DNA of 62,489 bases from Rhizobium sp. (lineage in GTDB: Bacteria; Pseudomonadota; Gammaproteobacteria; Burkholderiales; Thiobacillaceae): assembly GCA_019459285.1 (NCBI GenBank), contig JAIBEL010000028.1, positions 1-62,489 on the forward strand. Direction: 5' to 3'. Made by a program: the position numbers and the translations under genes. The notes beneath the pieces were generated by a model, which was not told the DNA's origin, did no database searches, and saw only the letters and a list, made by a program, of their open reading frames with translations. Position 1 is the stretch's first letter. Every line of letters starts with the position of its first letter. Shown here one piece after another: positions 46,769 to 56,187 of the stretch.

Positions 46769-47296
46769 ATGCAAAAAAAACTGCTGTATGGCCTTCCCCT
46801 GGTCCTGGCTGCACTGGCGGCGGGAATCTGGCTGGCACAGGCACGCTATGCGCCCACAACGCCCCCTGCATCCGCGGTCTCCGGGCTGTGGCAGCTCGGC
46901 TTTCCGGATGCGCAAGGACACCCGCAGCCGCTGTCGCAATGGCGCGGGCAAGTCGTCGTCCTGAATTTCTGGGCCAGCTGGTGTGCGCCGTGTCGCGAGG
47001 AAATACCGGATTTTGTTTCCTTGCGTACTCAATATCGGCCCAAAGGCGTGGAATTTGTCGGCATCGCCATCGACAATTCGGCCAACGTCTCACAATTCCT
47101 GCAGCGCGTATCGGTCAATTATCCAATCCTGATCGGCGAGGGCGCTGCGCACAATCTGGCCCGGCAACTCGGCAACCCGAGCGGTGCATTGCCGTACACG
47201 ATCGTGCTCGATCGCGACGGCCACATCGTACTGAGCCACCTGGGCCGGCTGCCGCGCGCAACGCTCGAGCAAGCCCTGGGAAAAATCGGCTCATAG
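46769..47296 (+). CDS. TlpA-like thioredoxin-family protein
   Basis: This 175-residue protein is anchored or exported by an N-terminal helix ([19 protein letters not shown]). The thioredoxin fold carries [11 protein letters not shown] (CxxC) and cis-Pro in [10 protein letters not shown]. Such proteins reduce apocytochrome cysteines before haem attachment, which fits its place after ResB/CcsB. Starts at GTG 46739 or 46754 are possible; the ATG at 46769 gives the most usual signal. Confidence 0.88.
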   Translation: MQKKLLYGLPLVLAALAAGIWLAQARYAPTTPPASAVSGLWQLGFPDAQGHPQPLSQWRGQVVVLNFWASWCAPCREEIPDFVSLRTQYRPKGVEFVGIAIDNSANVSQFLQRVSVNYPILIGEGAAHNLARQLGNPSGALPYTIVLDRDGHIVLSHLGRLPRATLEQALGKIGS

Positions 47297-47354
47297 TTGC
47301 GATTTGGCGTCAATATCTGGACAATTTACCCTCATTTACGGCAAACTCGCCGCC

Positions 47355-47885
47355 ATGACGACCAAACGAACCAGCCGCACGTCGGCCAAATCGGTCCCCA
47401 GTCTGCGCCCACATGTCCTGGTATTGCATGGCCCCAATCTCAATTTGCTGGGCAGCCGCGAACCCAAACATTACGGCCTCGCCACGCTCGACGACATCAA
47501 TCGTGCGCTGGTCAATCTGGGAGAAGCCTCGGGGGCGCACGTCGAAACCTTTCAGCACAACCATGAAGGCACCCTGATCGACCGGCTGCATGAGGCCGCC
47601 CGCGACCAGGTGGATTTCATCGTCATCAACCCGGCGGCCTACACCCACACCAGCGTCGCGCTGCGCGATGCACTGGCCGCGACCGCCATTCCGTTTGTCG
47701 AAGTTCATCTTTCAAATATTCACGCGCGCGAATCCTTCCGCCACCACTCGTATTTCTCCGACCTCGCCGTTGGCGTGGTGTCCGGTCTGGGCGCGCACGG
47801 CTACGAACTGGCGCTGGAATACGCGCTGCGTCACCTCCAAAACAGGACCTCCCATGGATCTCAGAAAACTGAAAAAGCTCATTGA
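47355..47885 (+). CDS. aroQ: 3-Dehydroquinate dehydratase, type II
   Basis: This 176-residue enzyme makes 3-dehydroshikimate in the aromatic pathway. Motifs: [17 protein letters not shown] (about 20-36), the catalytic-loop Tyr in [28 protein letters not shown], and [17 protein letters not shown]. The first 18 residues ([17 protein letters not shown]) are a basic extension not usual in the family, so the real start could be internal. The end overlaps accB by 32 bp, a common aroQ-accB-accC order. Confidence 0.95.
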   Translation: MTTKRTSRTSAKSVPSLRPHVLVLHGPNLNLLGSREPKHYGLATLDDINRALVNLGEASGAHVETFQHNHEGTLIDRLHEAARDQVDFIVINPAAYTHTSVALRDALAATAIPFVEVHLSNIHARESFRHHSYFSDLAVGVVSGLGAHGYELALEYALRHLQNRTSHGSQKTEKAH

Positions 47886-48300
47886 CCTGGTCGAAGCCTC
47901 GGGCATTGCCGAACTGGAAATCACCGAGGGTGAAGAAAAAGTCCGCATCGCCAAAAGCATCGCTGGCACGCCGATGATGATGGCGCACGCCCCACAAATG
48001 ATGCAGACGGCGGCTCCGGTCGCGGCACTCCCGGTCGCGACCCCGGTGGAAGATGCTGTCCCCGAGGGACACGTCGTGCGTTCGCCCATGGTCGGCACCT
48101 TCTACCGTGCCCCCGCGCCCGGTTCCAAAAACTTTGCCGAGGTCGGCCAGAACGTGAATGCCGGCGACACGCTATGCATCATCGAGGCGATGAAGCTGCT
48201 GAACGAAATCGAAGCGGACCAAGGCGGCGTCATCAAGGCCATCCTGGTCGAAAATGGTCAGCCGGTGGAATACGGCGAACCCTTGTTTGTGATTGCTTGA
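47854..48300 (+). CDS. accB: Biotin carboxyl carrier protein of acetyl-CoA carboxylase
   Basis: This 148-residue protein has an N-terminal domain ([17 protein letters not shown]), a methionine/alanine/proline linker (about 45-75) and a biotinyl domain with the biotin-lysine motif EAMKL near 117. It carries CO2 from AccC to the carboxyltransferase in fatty acid synthesis. ATG 47854 lies inside the end of aroQ. Confidence 0.96.
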   Translation: MDLRKLKKLIDLVEASGIAELEITEGEEKVRIAKSIAGTPMMMAHAPQMMQTAAPVAALPVATPVEDAVPEGHVVRSPMVGTFYRAPAPGSKNFAEVGQNVNAGDTLCIIEAMKLLNEIEADQGGVIKAILVENGQPVEYGEPLFVIA

Positions 48301-48303
48301 GGA

Positions 48304-48420
48304 AAGGATTCAGGGATCAGGAGTGGGGATTCAGGGATCAGGGAAGGTGCATCGCGCCTCGTTCATTTGGCGCGGCAACGCCACGTATCCCCTGAATCCT
48401 GAATCCTGACCCCTGGCCCC
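48304..48420. repeat. Low-complexity inverted repeat before accC
   Basis: Left arm: two tandem ATTCAGGGATCAGG-type units (48309-48345). Right arm: CCTGAATCCTGAATCCTG and following CCCCTGG units. The purine-rich arm can pair with the pyrimidine-rich arm. One of several similar structures between 48 and 56 kb. Confidence 0.75.
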
Positions 48421-48432
48421 TCCCCCTAAACC

Positions 48433-48561
48433 ATGTTTGCAAAAATCCTCATCGCCAACCGCGGAGACCCGCTGCCGTCAGGCAGCGCAGCGACGAAGCC
48501 AAAACGCGCAATGGCCGCAGGCCGTCAGGGCGATTTCGCCGCGGAGAACCAAAATGTTTGA
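48433..48561 (+). pseudogene. Scrambled partial copy of the accC start
   Basis: A 42-codon frame begins [11 protein letters not shown], nearly identical to the true AccC start [11 protein letters not shown] 121 bp downstream, then diverges. The next accC codons (GEIAL) are found just after, but on the opposite strand, between two copies of CCGCGGAGA (48459 and 48539). So the first 15 codons of accC were copied and part of the copy inverted. The frame ends 8 bp inside accC and could act as a coupled leader peptide. Confidence 0.65.
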
Positions 48562-48594
48562 AAAGATTCTGATCGCAAACCGCGGCGAAATCGC
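48530..48594 (+). promoter_or_regulatory. Hairpin enclosing the accC start codon
   Basis: GCGATTTCGCCGCGG (48530-48544) is perfectly complementary to CCGCGGCGAAATCGC (48580-48594). The 35-nt loop contains the ATG at 48554 and most of the ribosome-binding region, so folding could limit accC translation. A smaller CGCTGCC/GGCAGCG stem lies just upstream. Confidence 0.6.
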
Positions 48595-49909
48595 GCTGCG
48601 CATCCAGCGCGCCTGCCGCGAAATGGGCATCAAGACGGTCGCCGTGTATTCCGAGGCCGACCGCGACGCCAAGTATGTAAAGCTGGCCGACGAATCGGTG
48701 TGCATCGGCCCGGCGCCCTCGGCGCAGAGCTATCTGCACGTGCCCTCGATCATCGCCGCCGCCGAAGTCACCGACGCCGCCGCCATCCATCCCGGCTACG
48801 GTTTCCTGTCGGAAAACGCCGACTTCGCCGAGCGCGTGGAGTCGTCCGGCTTCACCTTCATCGGTCCGCGTCCCGATAATATCCGCCTGATGGGCGACAA
48901 GGTCGCCGCCAAACAGGCGATGCTCGAAGCCAAGGTGCCGTGCGTGCCTGGCTCCGACGGCGCGTTGTCCGATGATCCCGACGAGATCGCCCGGACTGCC
49001 GCCCGTATCGGCTACCCGGTCATCATCAAGGCGGCCGGCGGCGGCGGCGGCCGTGGCATGCGCGTGGTGCATACCGAAGCTGCGCTGCTGAATGCGGTGA
49101 CCATGACCAAGACCGAAGCGGGCGCCGCCTTTGGCAACCCCATGGTCTACATGGAAAAATACCTGCAGACGCCACGCCACATCGAAATCCAGATCCTCGC
49201 CGACGAACATGGCAACGCCGTCCACCTCGGGGAACGCGACTGCTCGATGCAGCGCCGCCACCAGAAGGTGCTGGAAGAGGCACCGGCCCCCGGGCTCGAT
49301 CCCAAGCTCAGGGACAAGATCGGCGAACGCTGTGCCGAAGCCTGCCGCAAGATCGGCTATCGCGGCGCCGGCACCTTCGAGTTCCTCTACGAGAACGGCG
49401 AGTTCTACTTCATTGAAATGAACACCCGGGTGCAGGTTGAACATCCGGTAACCGAACTCATCACCGGCATCGACATCGTGCAGATGCAGATCCGCGTCGC
49501 TGCCGGCGAGAAACTGCCGTGGAAGCAGAAGGACATCCAGTTCAAGGGCCACGCCGTCGAGTGCCGCATCAACGCCGAGCATCCGACGACCTTCGTCCCC
49601 AGCCCCGGCAAACTGACCAACTACCACGCGCCCGGCGGCCCTGGCATCCGCGTCGACTCGCACGTGTACCACGGCTATTACGTGCCGCCGCATTACGACT
49701 CGATGATCGGCAAGCTGATCGCCTACGGCGATACCCGCGACCAGGCCATCGCCCGCATGCGCGGTGCGCTGATGGAAATGGTGGTCGAGGGTATCCACAG
49801 CAATATCCCGCTGCACCAGGAACTGATGAACGATGCGGCTTTCATCGCCGGCGGCACCAGTATTCATTATCTGGAGCACAAACTGGCGGCGGAGAAAGCT
49901 GACAGGTAA
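48554..49909 (+). CDS. accC: Biotin carboxylase subunit of acetyl-CoA carboxylase
   Basis: This 451-residue ATP-grasp enzyme carboxylates the biotin on AccB. Motifs: [31 protein letters not shown], the glycine-rich ATP loop [13 protein letters not shown] (about 164-176), [32 protein letters not shown] with the catalytic Arg. Full length. The ATG at 48554 is the only start giving the conserved N-terminus. Confidence 0.97.
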   Translation: MFEKILIANRGEIALRIQRACREMGIKTVAVYSEADRDAKYVKLADESVCIGPAPSAQSYLHVPSIIAAAEVTDAAAIHPGYGFLSENADFAERVESSGFTFIGPRPDNIRLMGDKVAAKQAMLEAKVPCVPGSDGALSDDPDEIARTAARIGYPVIIKAAGGGGGRGMRVVHTEAALLNAVTMTKTEAGAAFGNPMVYMEKYLQTPRHIEIQILADEHGNAVHLGERDCSMQRRHQKVLEEAPAPGLDPKLRDKIGERCAEACRKIGYRGAGTFEFLYENGEFYFIEMNTRVQVEHPVTELITGIDIVQMQIRVAAGEKLPWKQKDIQFKGHAVECRINAEHPTTFVPSPGKLTNYHAPGGPGIRVDSHVYHGYYVPPHYDSMIGKLIAYGDTRDQAIARMRGALMEMVVEGIHSNIPLHQELMNDAAFIAGGTSIHYLEHKLAAEKADR

Positions 49910-49978
49910 GCGGCGCGCGGCCAGCGGAAAAACACCTCCCCGTCGCCCTTTACCGTTTACCGCTAACCCCTTACTACC

Positions 49979-50869
49979 ATGCCCTGGCAATCCGTTCGCA
50001 TCCTCGTCGAATCCAAACAGGCCGAGCCATTGTCCGACGCGCTGATGGATGTGGGTGCGCTGTCGGTGTCGCTGGAAGACGCCGACGCCGGCACAGTGGA
50101 CGAAACCCCGCTGTTCGGCGAACCGGATCATCCGACTGCCGAATTGTGGCCGCACAGCATCGCGGTGGTGCTTCTGGACGAAGACGCCGACGTGGCGGAA
50201 ACGCTGGCCGCTGCGGCAAAGCAGGCAGGCATTTCCGCTCCGACCGACTACACGATCGAGACCGTAGCCGAGCAGGACTGGGTACGCCTCACGCAATCGC
50301 AGTTCGATCCCATCCCGATCTCGCCACGCTTATGGATCGTGCCGACCTGGCACGACGCGCCCGACAGCCGCGCGATCAACCTCAAGCTCGATCCCGGCCT
50401 GGCATTCGGTACCGGCAGCCACCCCACCACGCGCCTGTGCCTGCGCTGGCTTGACACGCAGCTCGCCGGCGGCGAAACGCTGCTGGACTATGGGTGCGGC
50501 TCCGGCATTCTCGCCATCGCGGCGGTCAAGCTGGGCGCCACGCGCGTCGACGGCGTCGACATCGATACCCAAGCCGTCGCCGCGTCGCGCGACAACGCTG
50601 TGCTGAACGAGGTTTCCGCCCATTTCTGCCTGCCTGGCGAACTCGCGCCGGGCCAGTACGACGTCGTCGTCGCCAACATCCTCACCAATCCGCTCAAGGG
50701 CATGGCGCCGCTGCTGGCCGGCCGGGTGCACGCCGGTGGGCGGCTGGTGCTGTCCGGCATCCTGGTCGAACAGGCCGACGAGGTCATGGCGGTCTATCGC
50801 GACTGGTTTGACTTCGACCCGCCCACAATCGACGAGGGCTGGGTGCGTCTGGCTGGCGTCAAGCGGTGA
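49979..50869 (+). CDS. prmA: Ribosomal protein L11 methyltransferase
   Basis: This 296-residue SAM-dependent enzyme trimethylates L11. It has an N-terminal substrate-recognition domain (1-100) and a methyltransferase domain with FGTGSHPTTRLCLRWL, LLDYGCGSGILAIAA (motif I), VDIDTQAV, and VVANILTNPLK (NPP-like motif IV). The last four bases overlap the next GTG. A pyrimidine-rich run ending TTACTACC precedes the ATG in place of a clear ribosome-binding site. Confidence 0.95.
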   Translation: MPWQSVRILVESKQAEPLSDALMDVGALSVSLEDADAGTVDETPLFGEPDHPTAELWPHSIAVVLLDEDADVAETLAAAAKQAGISAPTDYTIETVAEQDWVRLTQSQFDPIPISPRLWIVPTWHDAPDSRAINLKLDPGLAFGTGSHPTTRLCLRWLDTQLAGGETLLDYGCGSGILAIAAVKLGATRVDGVDIDTQAVAASRDNAVLNEVSAHFCLPGELAPGQYDVVVANILTNPLKGMAPLLAGRVHAGGRLVLSGILVEQADEVMAVYRDWFDFDPPTIDEGWVRLAGVKR

Positions 50870-51888
50870 ATTACCGCACCACCTGCCCGCACTGCGCCAG
50901 CGTATTCCGTCTCGGCGCGGACCAACTCGACGCCGCGCAGGGCTGGGTGCAGTGCAGCGTGTGCGGCACGGCCTTCGATGCGCGCCTGAGCCTGCTCATG
51001 GAAGACGGCTCGCCGCTGCCCGAACCCGAGCCCGAGCGGGTCGAACCGCCTGCACAGCCTGAAACCCACCCGCCCACCGAACAAGAAGCCACGACTGCCG
51101 ACACCCCGGACACGGCCGACGAGGCGCCAGACGTCGCACCGTCGCCAGAAGAGGAAGACATTGCCGCAGCCGACATCCCGCGGGGGATCGTCCAGCGCGA
51201 GACATCGTTCGATCTGGATTCGATCATACTGATCGACCCGGACATTCCGGTTCCGGACGACCCCGGCCCACTGCCGCAGATTCACACCGCCCCCAGTTAT
51301 CCGCCCGAACCCGCCACGCCCCTGCGCCGGTCCAACGCTGCCGAAGCTCACCCCGCCGCACGCATCGAATATGCCTCCCCGATGCCCGGCAAGGCACGCA
51401 TACCGTCCTCGCCCCGCCGCATCAGTCCCTGGGTGTGGGGAACGGCCAGTCTGTTGCTGTTTGTCGTGCTGCTGGCACAAACCACTTATTTTCTGCGCGA
51501 CACCCTGGTGAGCCGGCTGCCGCAAACCCGTCCCGCATTCGAACAGGCCTGCGCAGCGCTCGGCTGCACACTTTCGCTTCCCAAAAACCTGTCCCTGTTG
51601 CAGATCGTCGGCTCCGACCTGCAAACCGAGGCCAACGGGCGCCTGAAGCTCACGCTCACCTTGGGCAACCGCGCCAATCATGTCCAGGCCTGGCCGGTAC
51701 TCGTGCTGACCCTGACCGACCAGCACAACCGTCCGCTGGCGCGCCGCAGCTTCGCCCCCAGCGAGTACCTTGGCGATGCCCAGCGCATCGCCGCCGGCAT
51801 CCCCGCACGCAGCGAACAGCCCCTGAGCCTGCCACTCACCGTGCACGATCTGACGCCGATGGGCTTCAACCTGCAGCTGACGTATTGA
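50866..51888 (+). CDS. Zinc-ribbon DUF3426 membrane protein
   Basis: This 340-residue protein starts with an MJ0042-type zinc ribbon (CPHC at 7-10 and CSVC at 34-37 region). A long acidic, proline-rich linker (about 48-180) is followed by one membrane helix (VWGTASLLLFVVLLAQ, about 189-204) and a C-terminal DUF3426 beta domain (LKLTLTLGNRANHVQAWPVLVLTLTD pattern). The role is unknown; the prmA-DUF3426 pair is common in betaproteobacteria. GTG start coupled to prmA. Confidence 0.88.
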   Translation: MNYRTTCPHCASVFRLGADQLDAAQGWVQCSVCGTAFDARLSLLMEDGSPLPEPEPERVEPPAQPETHPPTEQEATTADTPDTADEAPDVAPSPEEEDIAAADIPRGIVQRETSFDLDSIILIDPDIPVPDDPGPLPQIHTAPSYPPEPATPLRRSNAAEAHPAARIEYASPMPGKARIPSSPRRISPWVWGTASLLLFVVLLAQTTYFLRDTLVSRLPQTRPAFEQACAALGCTLSLPKNLSLLQIVGSDLQTEANGRLKLTLTLGNRANHVQAWPVLVLTLTDQHNRPLARRSFAPSEYLGDAQRIAAGIPARSEQPLSLPLTVHDLTPMGFNLQLTY

Positions 51889-51935
51889 TATAGCGTCAAG
51901 CTAGCCGGCCCAGCGCTTCTTCGGTATAGTGCGCA

Positions 51936-52147
51936 CTCCCGTTGCGGGAGAGCGCATGAACATCGTGCCGCCGAAGGCGTAACCCACCCGGAATCGCTCA
52001 GGCAAAAGGACCGCAACAGCCGGAACACTCTGGAGAGCGCAGTCGCGGACTGGATCAGATCCGCGCAACTGCCACCGAAGGGGCAGCAGCCCGCTGGTTC
52101 ATAGGATCAGCCGCTGTAATCTCTCAGGTACCAAGGACAGAGGGGTG
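51936..52147 (+). promoter_or_regulatory. Tandem glycine riboswitch
   Basis: Two glycine aptamers lie in series. The first has GGGAGAG, GCCGAAGG (51970-51977) and GCTCAGGCAAAAGGAC (51996-52011), closing at CTCTGGAGAGC. The second has ACCGAAGG (about 52074-52081) and CTCTCAGGTACCAAGGACAG (52121-52140). It lies upstream of the glycine cleavage operon, where it turns on expression when glycine is abundant. A TATAGT -10 hexamer is at 51925-51930, though no good -35 is seen. Confidence 0.95.
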
Positions 52148-52178
52148 GAGCGCATCCTCGCTTCACCCTTTTTTATTT
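52143..52178 (+). terminator. Riboswitch expression-platform terminator
   Basis: GGGTGGAGCG pairs with CGCTTCACCC (one G-U) over a 6-nt loop and is followed by TTTTTTATTTTT. Its left arm overlaps the 3' end of the second aptamer, so glycine binding should prevent it from forming. Confidence 0.9.
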
Positions 52179-52188
52179 TTGGTGCCCC

Positions 52189-53271
52189 ATGCTCAAACAC
52201 ACCCCGCTCAATGCCACCCACCGCGAACTCGGCGCCAAAATGGTCGATTTCGGCGGCTGGGACATGCCGGTCAACTACGGCTCGCAGATCGAGGAACACC
52301 ACACCGTGCGTTCCGGCTGCGGCCTATTCGACGTGTCCCACATGCTGCCGCTCGACATCAAGGGCGCCAACGTGCGCGCCTTCCTGCGGCGGCTGGTAGC
52401 CAACAACGTCGACAAATTGCAGGTCTCGGGCAAGGCGCTGTATTCCTGCATGCTGAACGAGGCCGGCGGCGTCATCGACGACCTCATCATCTATTTCATG
52501 GACGAGTCCTGGTTCCGCCTGGTGGTCAACGCCGGTACCGCAGAGAAGGATCTCGCCTGGATGGAAAAGATGAACGCCGACTGGGGAATGGGCCTCACGC
52601 TGACGCCGCGCCGCGACCTCGCGATGATCGCGATCCAGGGGCCCGACGCCACGCGCGTCCTCAACGAAGCCCTGCCCGGTGTCGACCAGATCACTGCCAA
52701 CCTCAAGCCCTTCAACGCCGCCGCCATGGGCGAGATGTTCATCGCCCGCACCGGCTATACCGGCGAGGACGGCTTCGAGGTGATGGTGCTGGCGAAATCA
52801 GCGCCGTTCTTCTGGAAGGCGCTGATGGAAGCCGGCGGCAAGCCGATCGGCCTGGGCGCGCGCGACACCCTGCGTCTGGAAGCCGGGATGAATCTCTACG
52901 GCCAGGACATGGATGAAACCACCTCGCCGCTGGAATCCGGCCTCGCGTGGACAGTGGACCTGAGGACCGAACGCGACTTCATCGGCCGCAAGGCACTGGA
53001 AGCCAGCGAAGTGACGAAGCAGCTCGCCGGCCTGCTTCTGCTCGACAAGGGTGTATTGCGCGGCCACCAGAAAGTCCACACCAAAAACGGCGACGGCGAA
53101 ATCACCTCCGGCACGTTTTCGCCTACGATGCAGCAATCCATTGCGCTCGCCCGCATCCCGCTCGGGATCGCCCCGGGCGAGGAAGTCGAAGTCGAGATCC
53201 GCGACAAGAAACTGAAAGCCAAAGTGGTGAAATATCCGTTCGTGCGCAACGGCAAAGTCTTAACAGCGTGA
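52189..53271 (+). CDS. gcvT: Glycine cleavage system T protein (aminomethyltransferase)
   Basis: This 360-residue enzyme releases ammonia and makes methylene-tetrahydrofolate from the aminomethyl group on GcvH. Motifs: [64 protein letters not shown] (with its folate-site Asp/Glu) and [14 protein letters not shown]. First gene behind the glycine riboswitch. Confidence 0.97.
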   Translation: MLKHTPLNATHRELGAKMVDFGGWDMPVNYGSQIEEHHTVRSGCGLFDVSHMLPLDIKGANVRAFLRRLVANNVDKLQVSGKALYSCMLNEAGGVIDDLIIYFMDESWFRLVVNAGTAEKDLAWMEKMNADWGMGLTLTPRRDLAMIAIQGPDATRVLNEALPGVDQITANLKPFNAAAMGEMFIARTGYTGEDGFEVMVLAKSAPFFWKALMEAGGKPIGLGARDTLRLEAGMNLYGQDMDETTSPLESGLAWTVDLRTERDFIGRKALEASEVTKQLAGLLLLDKGVLRGHQKVHTKNGDGEITSGTFSPTMQQSIALARIPLGIAPGEEVEVEIRDKKLKAKVVKYPFVRNGKVLTA

Positions 53272-53350
53272 GGCGTCAGGAGTGAGGCGCGAGAAGTAAA
53301 TCCGCGCCCCGCTCCTCACCCCTCCCGCCTTACCCCTCACAGGAGAAAAA
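53272..53350. repeat. Inverted purine/pyrimidine repeat between gcvT and gcvH
   Basis: GTGAGGCGTCAGGAGTGAGG-type left arm starts at the gcvT stop; the right arm is CTCCTCACCCCTCCCGCC and TTACCCCTCAC. An AGGAG for gcvH follows. Confidence 0.7.
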
Positions 53351-53740
53351 ATGAACATCCCCGCTGACCTCAAATACACCCCCAGCCACGAATGGGTGCG
53401 CGTCGAAGCCGACGGCACGTTGACCGTGGGCATCACCCATCACGCGCAGGATCTGCTCGGCGATATGGTCTTTATCGAAAATCCGGCTGCCGGCCGCACG
53501 CTTGCCAAGGGCGAGGAATGTGCCGTGGTCGAGTCGGTCAAGGCCGCATCCGACGTCTACGCGCCCGTGGCCGGCGAAGTCATCGCCGCCAACGGCGAGG
53601 TGGAATCCAGTCCCGAGGCCGTGAACAAAGACGCCTACAGTGCCTGGATGTTCAAGCTCAAGCCCGCCAATGCCGGCGATGTCGCCGAACTGCTCGACGC
53701 CGCTGCTTACCAGAAGCTGGTCGAGTCGGAAGCCCACTGA
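53351..53740 (+). CDS. gcvH: Glycine cleavage system H protein
   Basis: This 129-residue lipoyl carrier protein shuttles the aminomethyl group between the P and T proteins. The lipoyl-lysine lies in [14 protein letters not shown] (Lys near 63). Other conserved lines: [28 protein letters not shown] and [10 protein letters not shown]. Normal length. Confidence 0.97.
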   Translation: MNIPADLKYTPSHEWVRVEADGTLTVGITHHAQDLLGDMVFIENPAAGRTLAKGEECAVVESVKAASDVYAPVAGEVIAANGEVESSPEAVNKDAYSAWMFKLKPANAGDVAELLDAAAYQKLVESEAH

Positions 53741-53808
53741 TTTTTTCATTCGCGAAGGCACGAATTTCGTGTGCCTTCCTGATCTTCGCGGACACAAGGT
53801 TTTAAACC

Positions 53809-55218
53809 ATGCCCTTCATTCCCCATACTGAAGAAGACGTCTCCACCATGCTCGGTGCCATCGGCGCCAAGAGCATCGAAGACCTGTTCGACGAGATCCC
53901 GCCCGCACTGAAGACCGGCAAGCTGAAGGACGTACCCGACGGCCTGCCGGAAATGGCGGTAGCGCGGCTGATGCAGGAACGCGCGTCGCAGGACGGCTTC
54001 TGGTCCAATTTCATCGGCGCCGGCGTCTATGAGCACCACATTCCCGCGGCCATCTGGCAGATCACCACGCGCGGCGAGTTCTACTCCGCCTACACGCCCT
54101 ATCAGGCCGAGGCGAGCCAGGGTACGCTGCAGCTGATCTACGAATACCAGACCATGATGACGCGGCTGACCGGACTCGACGTCTCGAACGCCTCGCTGTA
54201 CGACGGCGCGTCCGCCTTGGCCGAAGCGGTGCTGATGGCGGTCCGCTCGCACAAGACCTCGCGCCGCGTGCTGGTGCCGAAGACCGTGCATCCGATCTAC
54301 CACCGCGTGGTCGACACCACCGTCAGGAACCAGGGCATCGAACTGGTCGAGCTCGACTACGACCTCGCCACCGGCCAGACCATGCTGCCAGCCGACCCCG
54401 GCAGCTTCGCCGGCCTCGTCATTCCGCAGCCCAACTTTTTTGGCGTGCTGGAAGACGTACATGCGTTGACTGACTGGGCACACGACAAGGGCGCGCTGGC
54501 GATCGCGCTGGTCAACCCGACCACGCTGGCGGTACTCGAAGCGCCCGGCAAATGGGGCGGCCAGAATAATCAAATCGTGGGCGCCGACATTGCCGTGGGC
54601 GAAGGTCAGCCGCTAGGCGCGCCGATGGCCTCGGGCGGCCCCTATTTCGGCTTCATGTGCTGCCGTCAGGCGTTCGTGCGGCAGATGCCCGGGCGCATCG
54701 TCGGCCGCACCGTCGACCTCGACGGCAAGCCGGGCTTCGCGCTGACGCTGCAGGCCCGCGAGCAGCACATCCGCCGTTCCAAGGCCACCTCCAACATCTG
54801 TACCAACCAGGGCCTGGTCGTCACCGCAGCGACGCAATACATGTCGCTGCTGGGCCCACAGGGTTTGGCGAAAGTCGCCGCCAACAGCCACGCCAACACC
54901 ATGGCGCTGGCCGACAAGCTCGCAGCGATTCCCGGCGTCACTCGCGCATTTGCCTCGCCCTATTTCCACGAAGTGGTGCTGAAGCTCAACGACAATACCC
55001 TGAAGGGCACAAGCGCGCGTGACGTGCTGCGCGCGTTGCGTGCGCAGGGCATCCTCGGCGGCCTGGACATTTCCGGCTGGTATCCCGAACTCGGTCAGGC
55101 GATCCTGGTATGCGTCACCGAAACCAAGACCGCAGCGGATCTCGACCACTACGTGCAACAAATGGAACGTATCCTGTCGAAACGGCGCGAAGCCCCGCCG
55201 TGTGCGTACAAGAGCTAA
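53809..55218 (+). CDS. gcvPA: Glycine dehydrogenase subunit 1 (P protein, N-terminal half)
   Basis: This 469-residue non-catalytic subunit pairs with GcvPB to decarboxylate glycine. Conserved lines: [15 protein letters not shown] at the start, [35 protein letters not shown], and [13 protein letters not shown]. Two-subunit P protein, as in Gram-positive bacteria and some thiobacilli. The partner gcvPB is 1 kb downstream, beyond two unrelated genes. Confidence 0.96.
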   Translation: MPFIPHTEEDVSTMLGAIGAKSIEDLFDEIPPALKTGKLKDVPDGLPEMAVARLMQERASQDGFWSNFIGAGVYEHHIPAAIWQITTRGEFYSAYTPYQAEASQGTLQLIYEYQTMMTRLTGLDVSNASLYDGASALAEAVLMAVRSHKTSRRVLVPKTVHPIYHRVVDTTVRNQGIELVELDYDLATGQTMLPADPGSFAGLVIPQPNFFGVLEDVHALTDWAHDKGALAIALVNPTTLAVLEAPGKWGGQNNQIVGADIAVGEGQPLGAPMASGGPYFGFMCCRQAFVRQMPGRIVGRTVDLDGKPGFALTLQAREQHIRRSKATSNICTNQGLVVTAATQYMSLLGPQGLAKVAANSHANTMALADKLAAIPGVTRAFASPYFHEVVLKLNDNTLKGTSARDVLRALRAQGILGGLDISGWYPELGQAILVCVTETKTAADLDHYVQQMERILSKRREAPPCAYKS

Positions 55219-55230
55219 TCGGAGTCAAGC

Positions 55231-55515
55231 ATGACTGATGTACTGCGGGACAAACAGTTCTGGGATGTGACCGACTCGTTCATTCAACTGGCCAATACCC
55301 ACCTGAACGAGGTGAAGCCCAGCCGGGTCAGCGCATGCGCGCTATTTGCAGCCTCGAGATTCAACGCCTTCGTCATCACGGCGGCATCAGAGAGCAAGGA
55401 ACAGCTGATCGCGGAAAAAGAGGCTGCGATCGCTTATTTTCTGGACCAATATGAAAAAATGCTGCGCGAAAACCTGGATGAACATCTGGCGCGCTATGAC
55501 CAGCACGGCAGTTAA
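55231..55515 (+). CDS. DUF3144 family protein
   Basis: This 94-residue acidic protein is helical, with FWDVTDSFIQLANTHLNE and ASRFNAFVITAA typical of DUF3144. The function of the family is unknown. A GGAGT ribosome-binding site precedes the ATG. It lies inside the glycine cleavage operon, 12 bp after gcvPA. Confidence 0.8.
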   Translation: MTDVLRDKQFWDVTDSFIQLANTHLNEVKPSRVSACALFAASRFNAFVITAASESKEQLIAEKEAAIAYFLDQYEKMLRENLDEHLARYDQHGS

Positions 55516-55587
55516 TTGGCAGGAAATGGATCGGGCGCTATCGTTCGAGTACCCGGCATTTAATCGATTTATTCAAGGAGAGCAATC

Positions 55588-56079
55588 ATGGCAGTGACTC
55601 TAGGCGGCAACCCCATCGACGTCGCAGGCAGCTTCCCCAAGGTCGGCGACATCGCGCCCGATTTCAAGCTGGTCAACAAGGATCTGGCCGACGTCTCGCT
55701 GGCCGACTTCGCCGGCAAGAAAAAGATCCTCAACATCGTACCGAGTCTCGACACCCCGGTGTGCGCGACCTCGACCAAGAAATTCAACGATGCGGCCGTC
55801 GGCAACACCGCCGTGCTGATCATCTCGGCCGACCTGCCGTTCGCAATGAACCGCTTCTGCGGCGCCGAAAGCACCAACAACGTGACCACGCTGTCGACCA
55901 TGCGCGGCGCGGATTTCATGAAAGCTTACGGCGTCGCCATCACCAGCGGCCCGCTGGCCGGCATCACCGCACGCGCGGTCCTGGTGCTGGATGAGCACAA
56001 CAAGGTGCTCCATGCCGAACTCGTTCCCGAGATCAAGCAGGAGCCGAATTACGAGGCTGCTTTGGCAGCTTTGAAATAA
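55588..56079 (+). CDS. tpx: Thiol peroxidase (Tpx)
   Basis: This 163-residue atypical 2-Cys peroxiredoxin reduces lipid and hydrogen peroxides. The peroxidatic Cys is in [11 protein letters not shown] (near 60), the resolving Cys in FCGAES (near 92). Also [19 protein letters not shown]. Ribosome-binding site AAGGAGAG. Sits between gcvPA and gcvPB. Confidence 0.95.
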   Translation: MAVTLGGNPIDVAGSFPKVGDIAPDFKLVNKDLADVSLADFAGKKKILNIVPSLDTPVCATSTKKFNDAAVGNTAVLIISADLPFAMNRFCGAESTNNVTTLSTMRGADFMKAYGVAITSGPLAGITARAVLVLDEHNKVLHAELVPEIKQEPNYEAALAALK

Positions 56080-56083
56080 ATTC

Positions 56084-56187
56084 GTGAGGCGTGAGGGGAA
56101 AGGGGTGAGGAACGGTTGCGAGACCACATCGCGACTGCCCTGCCCCACCCCTCACCCCTCACCCTTCACGCCTTACGTCTAACCGCC
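56084..56187. repeat. Inverted purine/pyrimidine repeat before gcvPB
   Basis: GTGAGGCGTGAGGGG and AAAGGGGTGAGG on the left pair with CCTCACCCCTCACCC and TTCACGCCTTAC on the right, around a 40-bp centre. The right arm runs up to AACCGCC just before the ATG, so gcvPB has no ordinary Shine-Dalgarno sequence. Confidence 0.75.

Noticed and set aside
48449-50296. Minus-strand reading frame of 615 codons
   Set aside because: It is antisense to accC and prmA; its H/G/V/D-rich composition is typical of codon-phase shadows.
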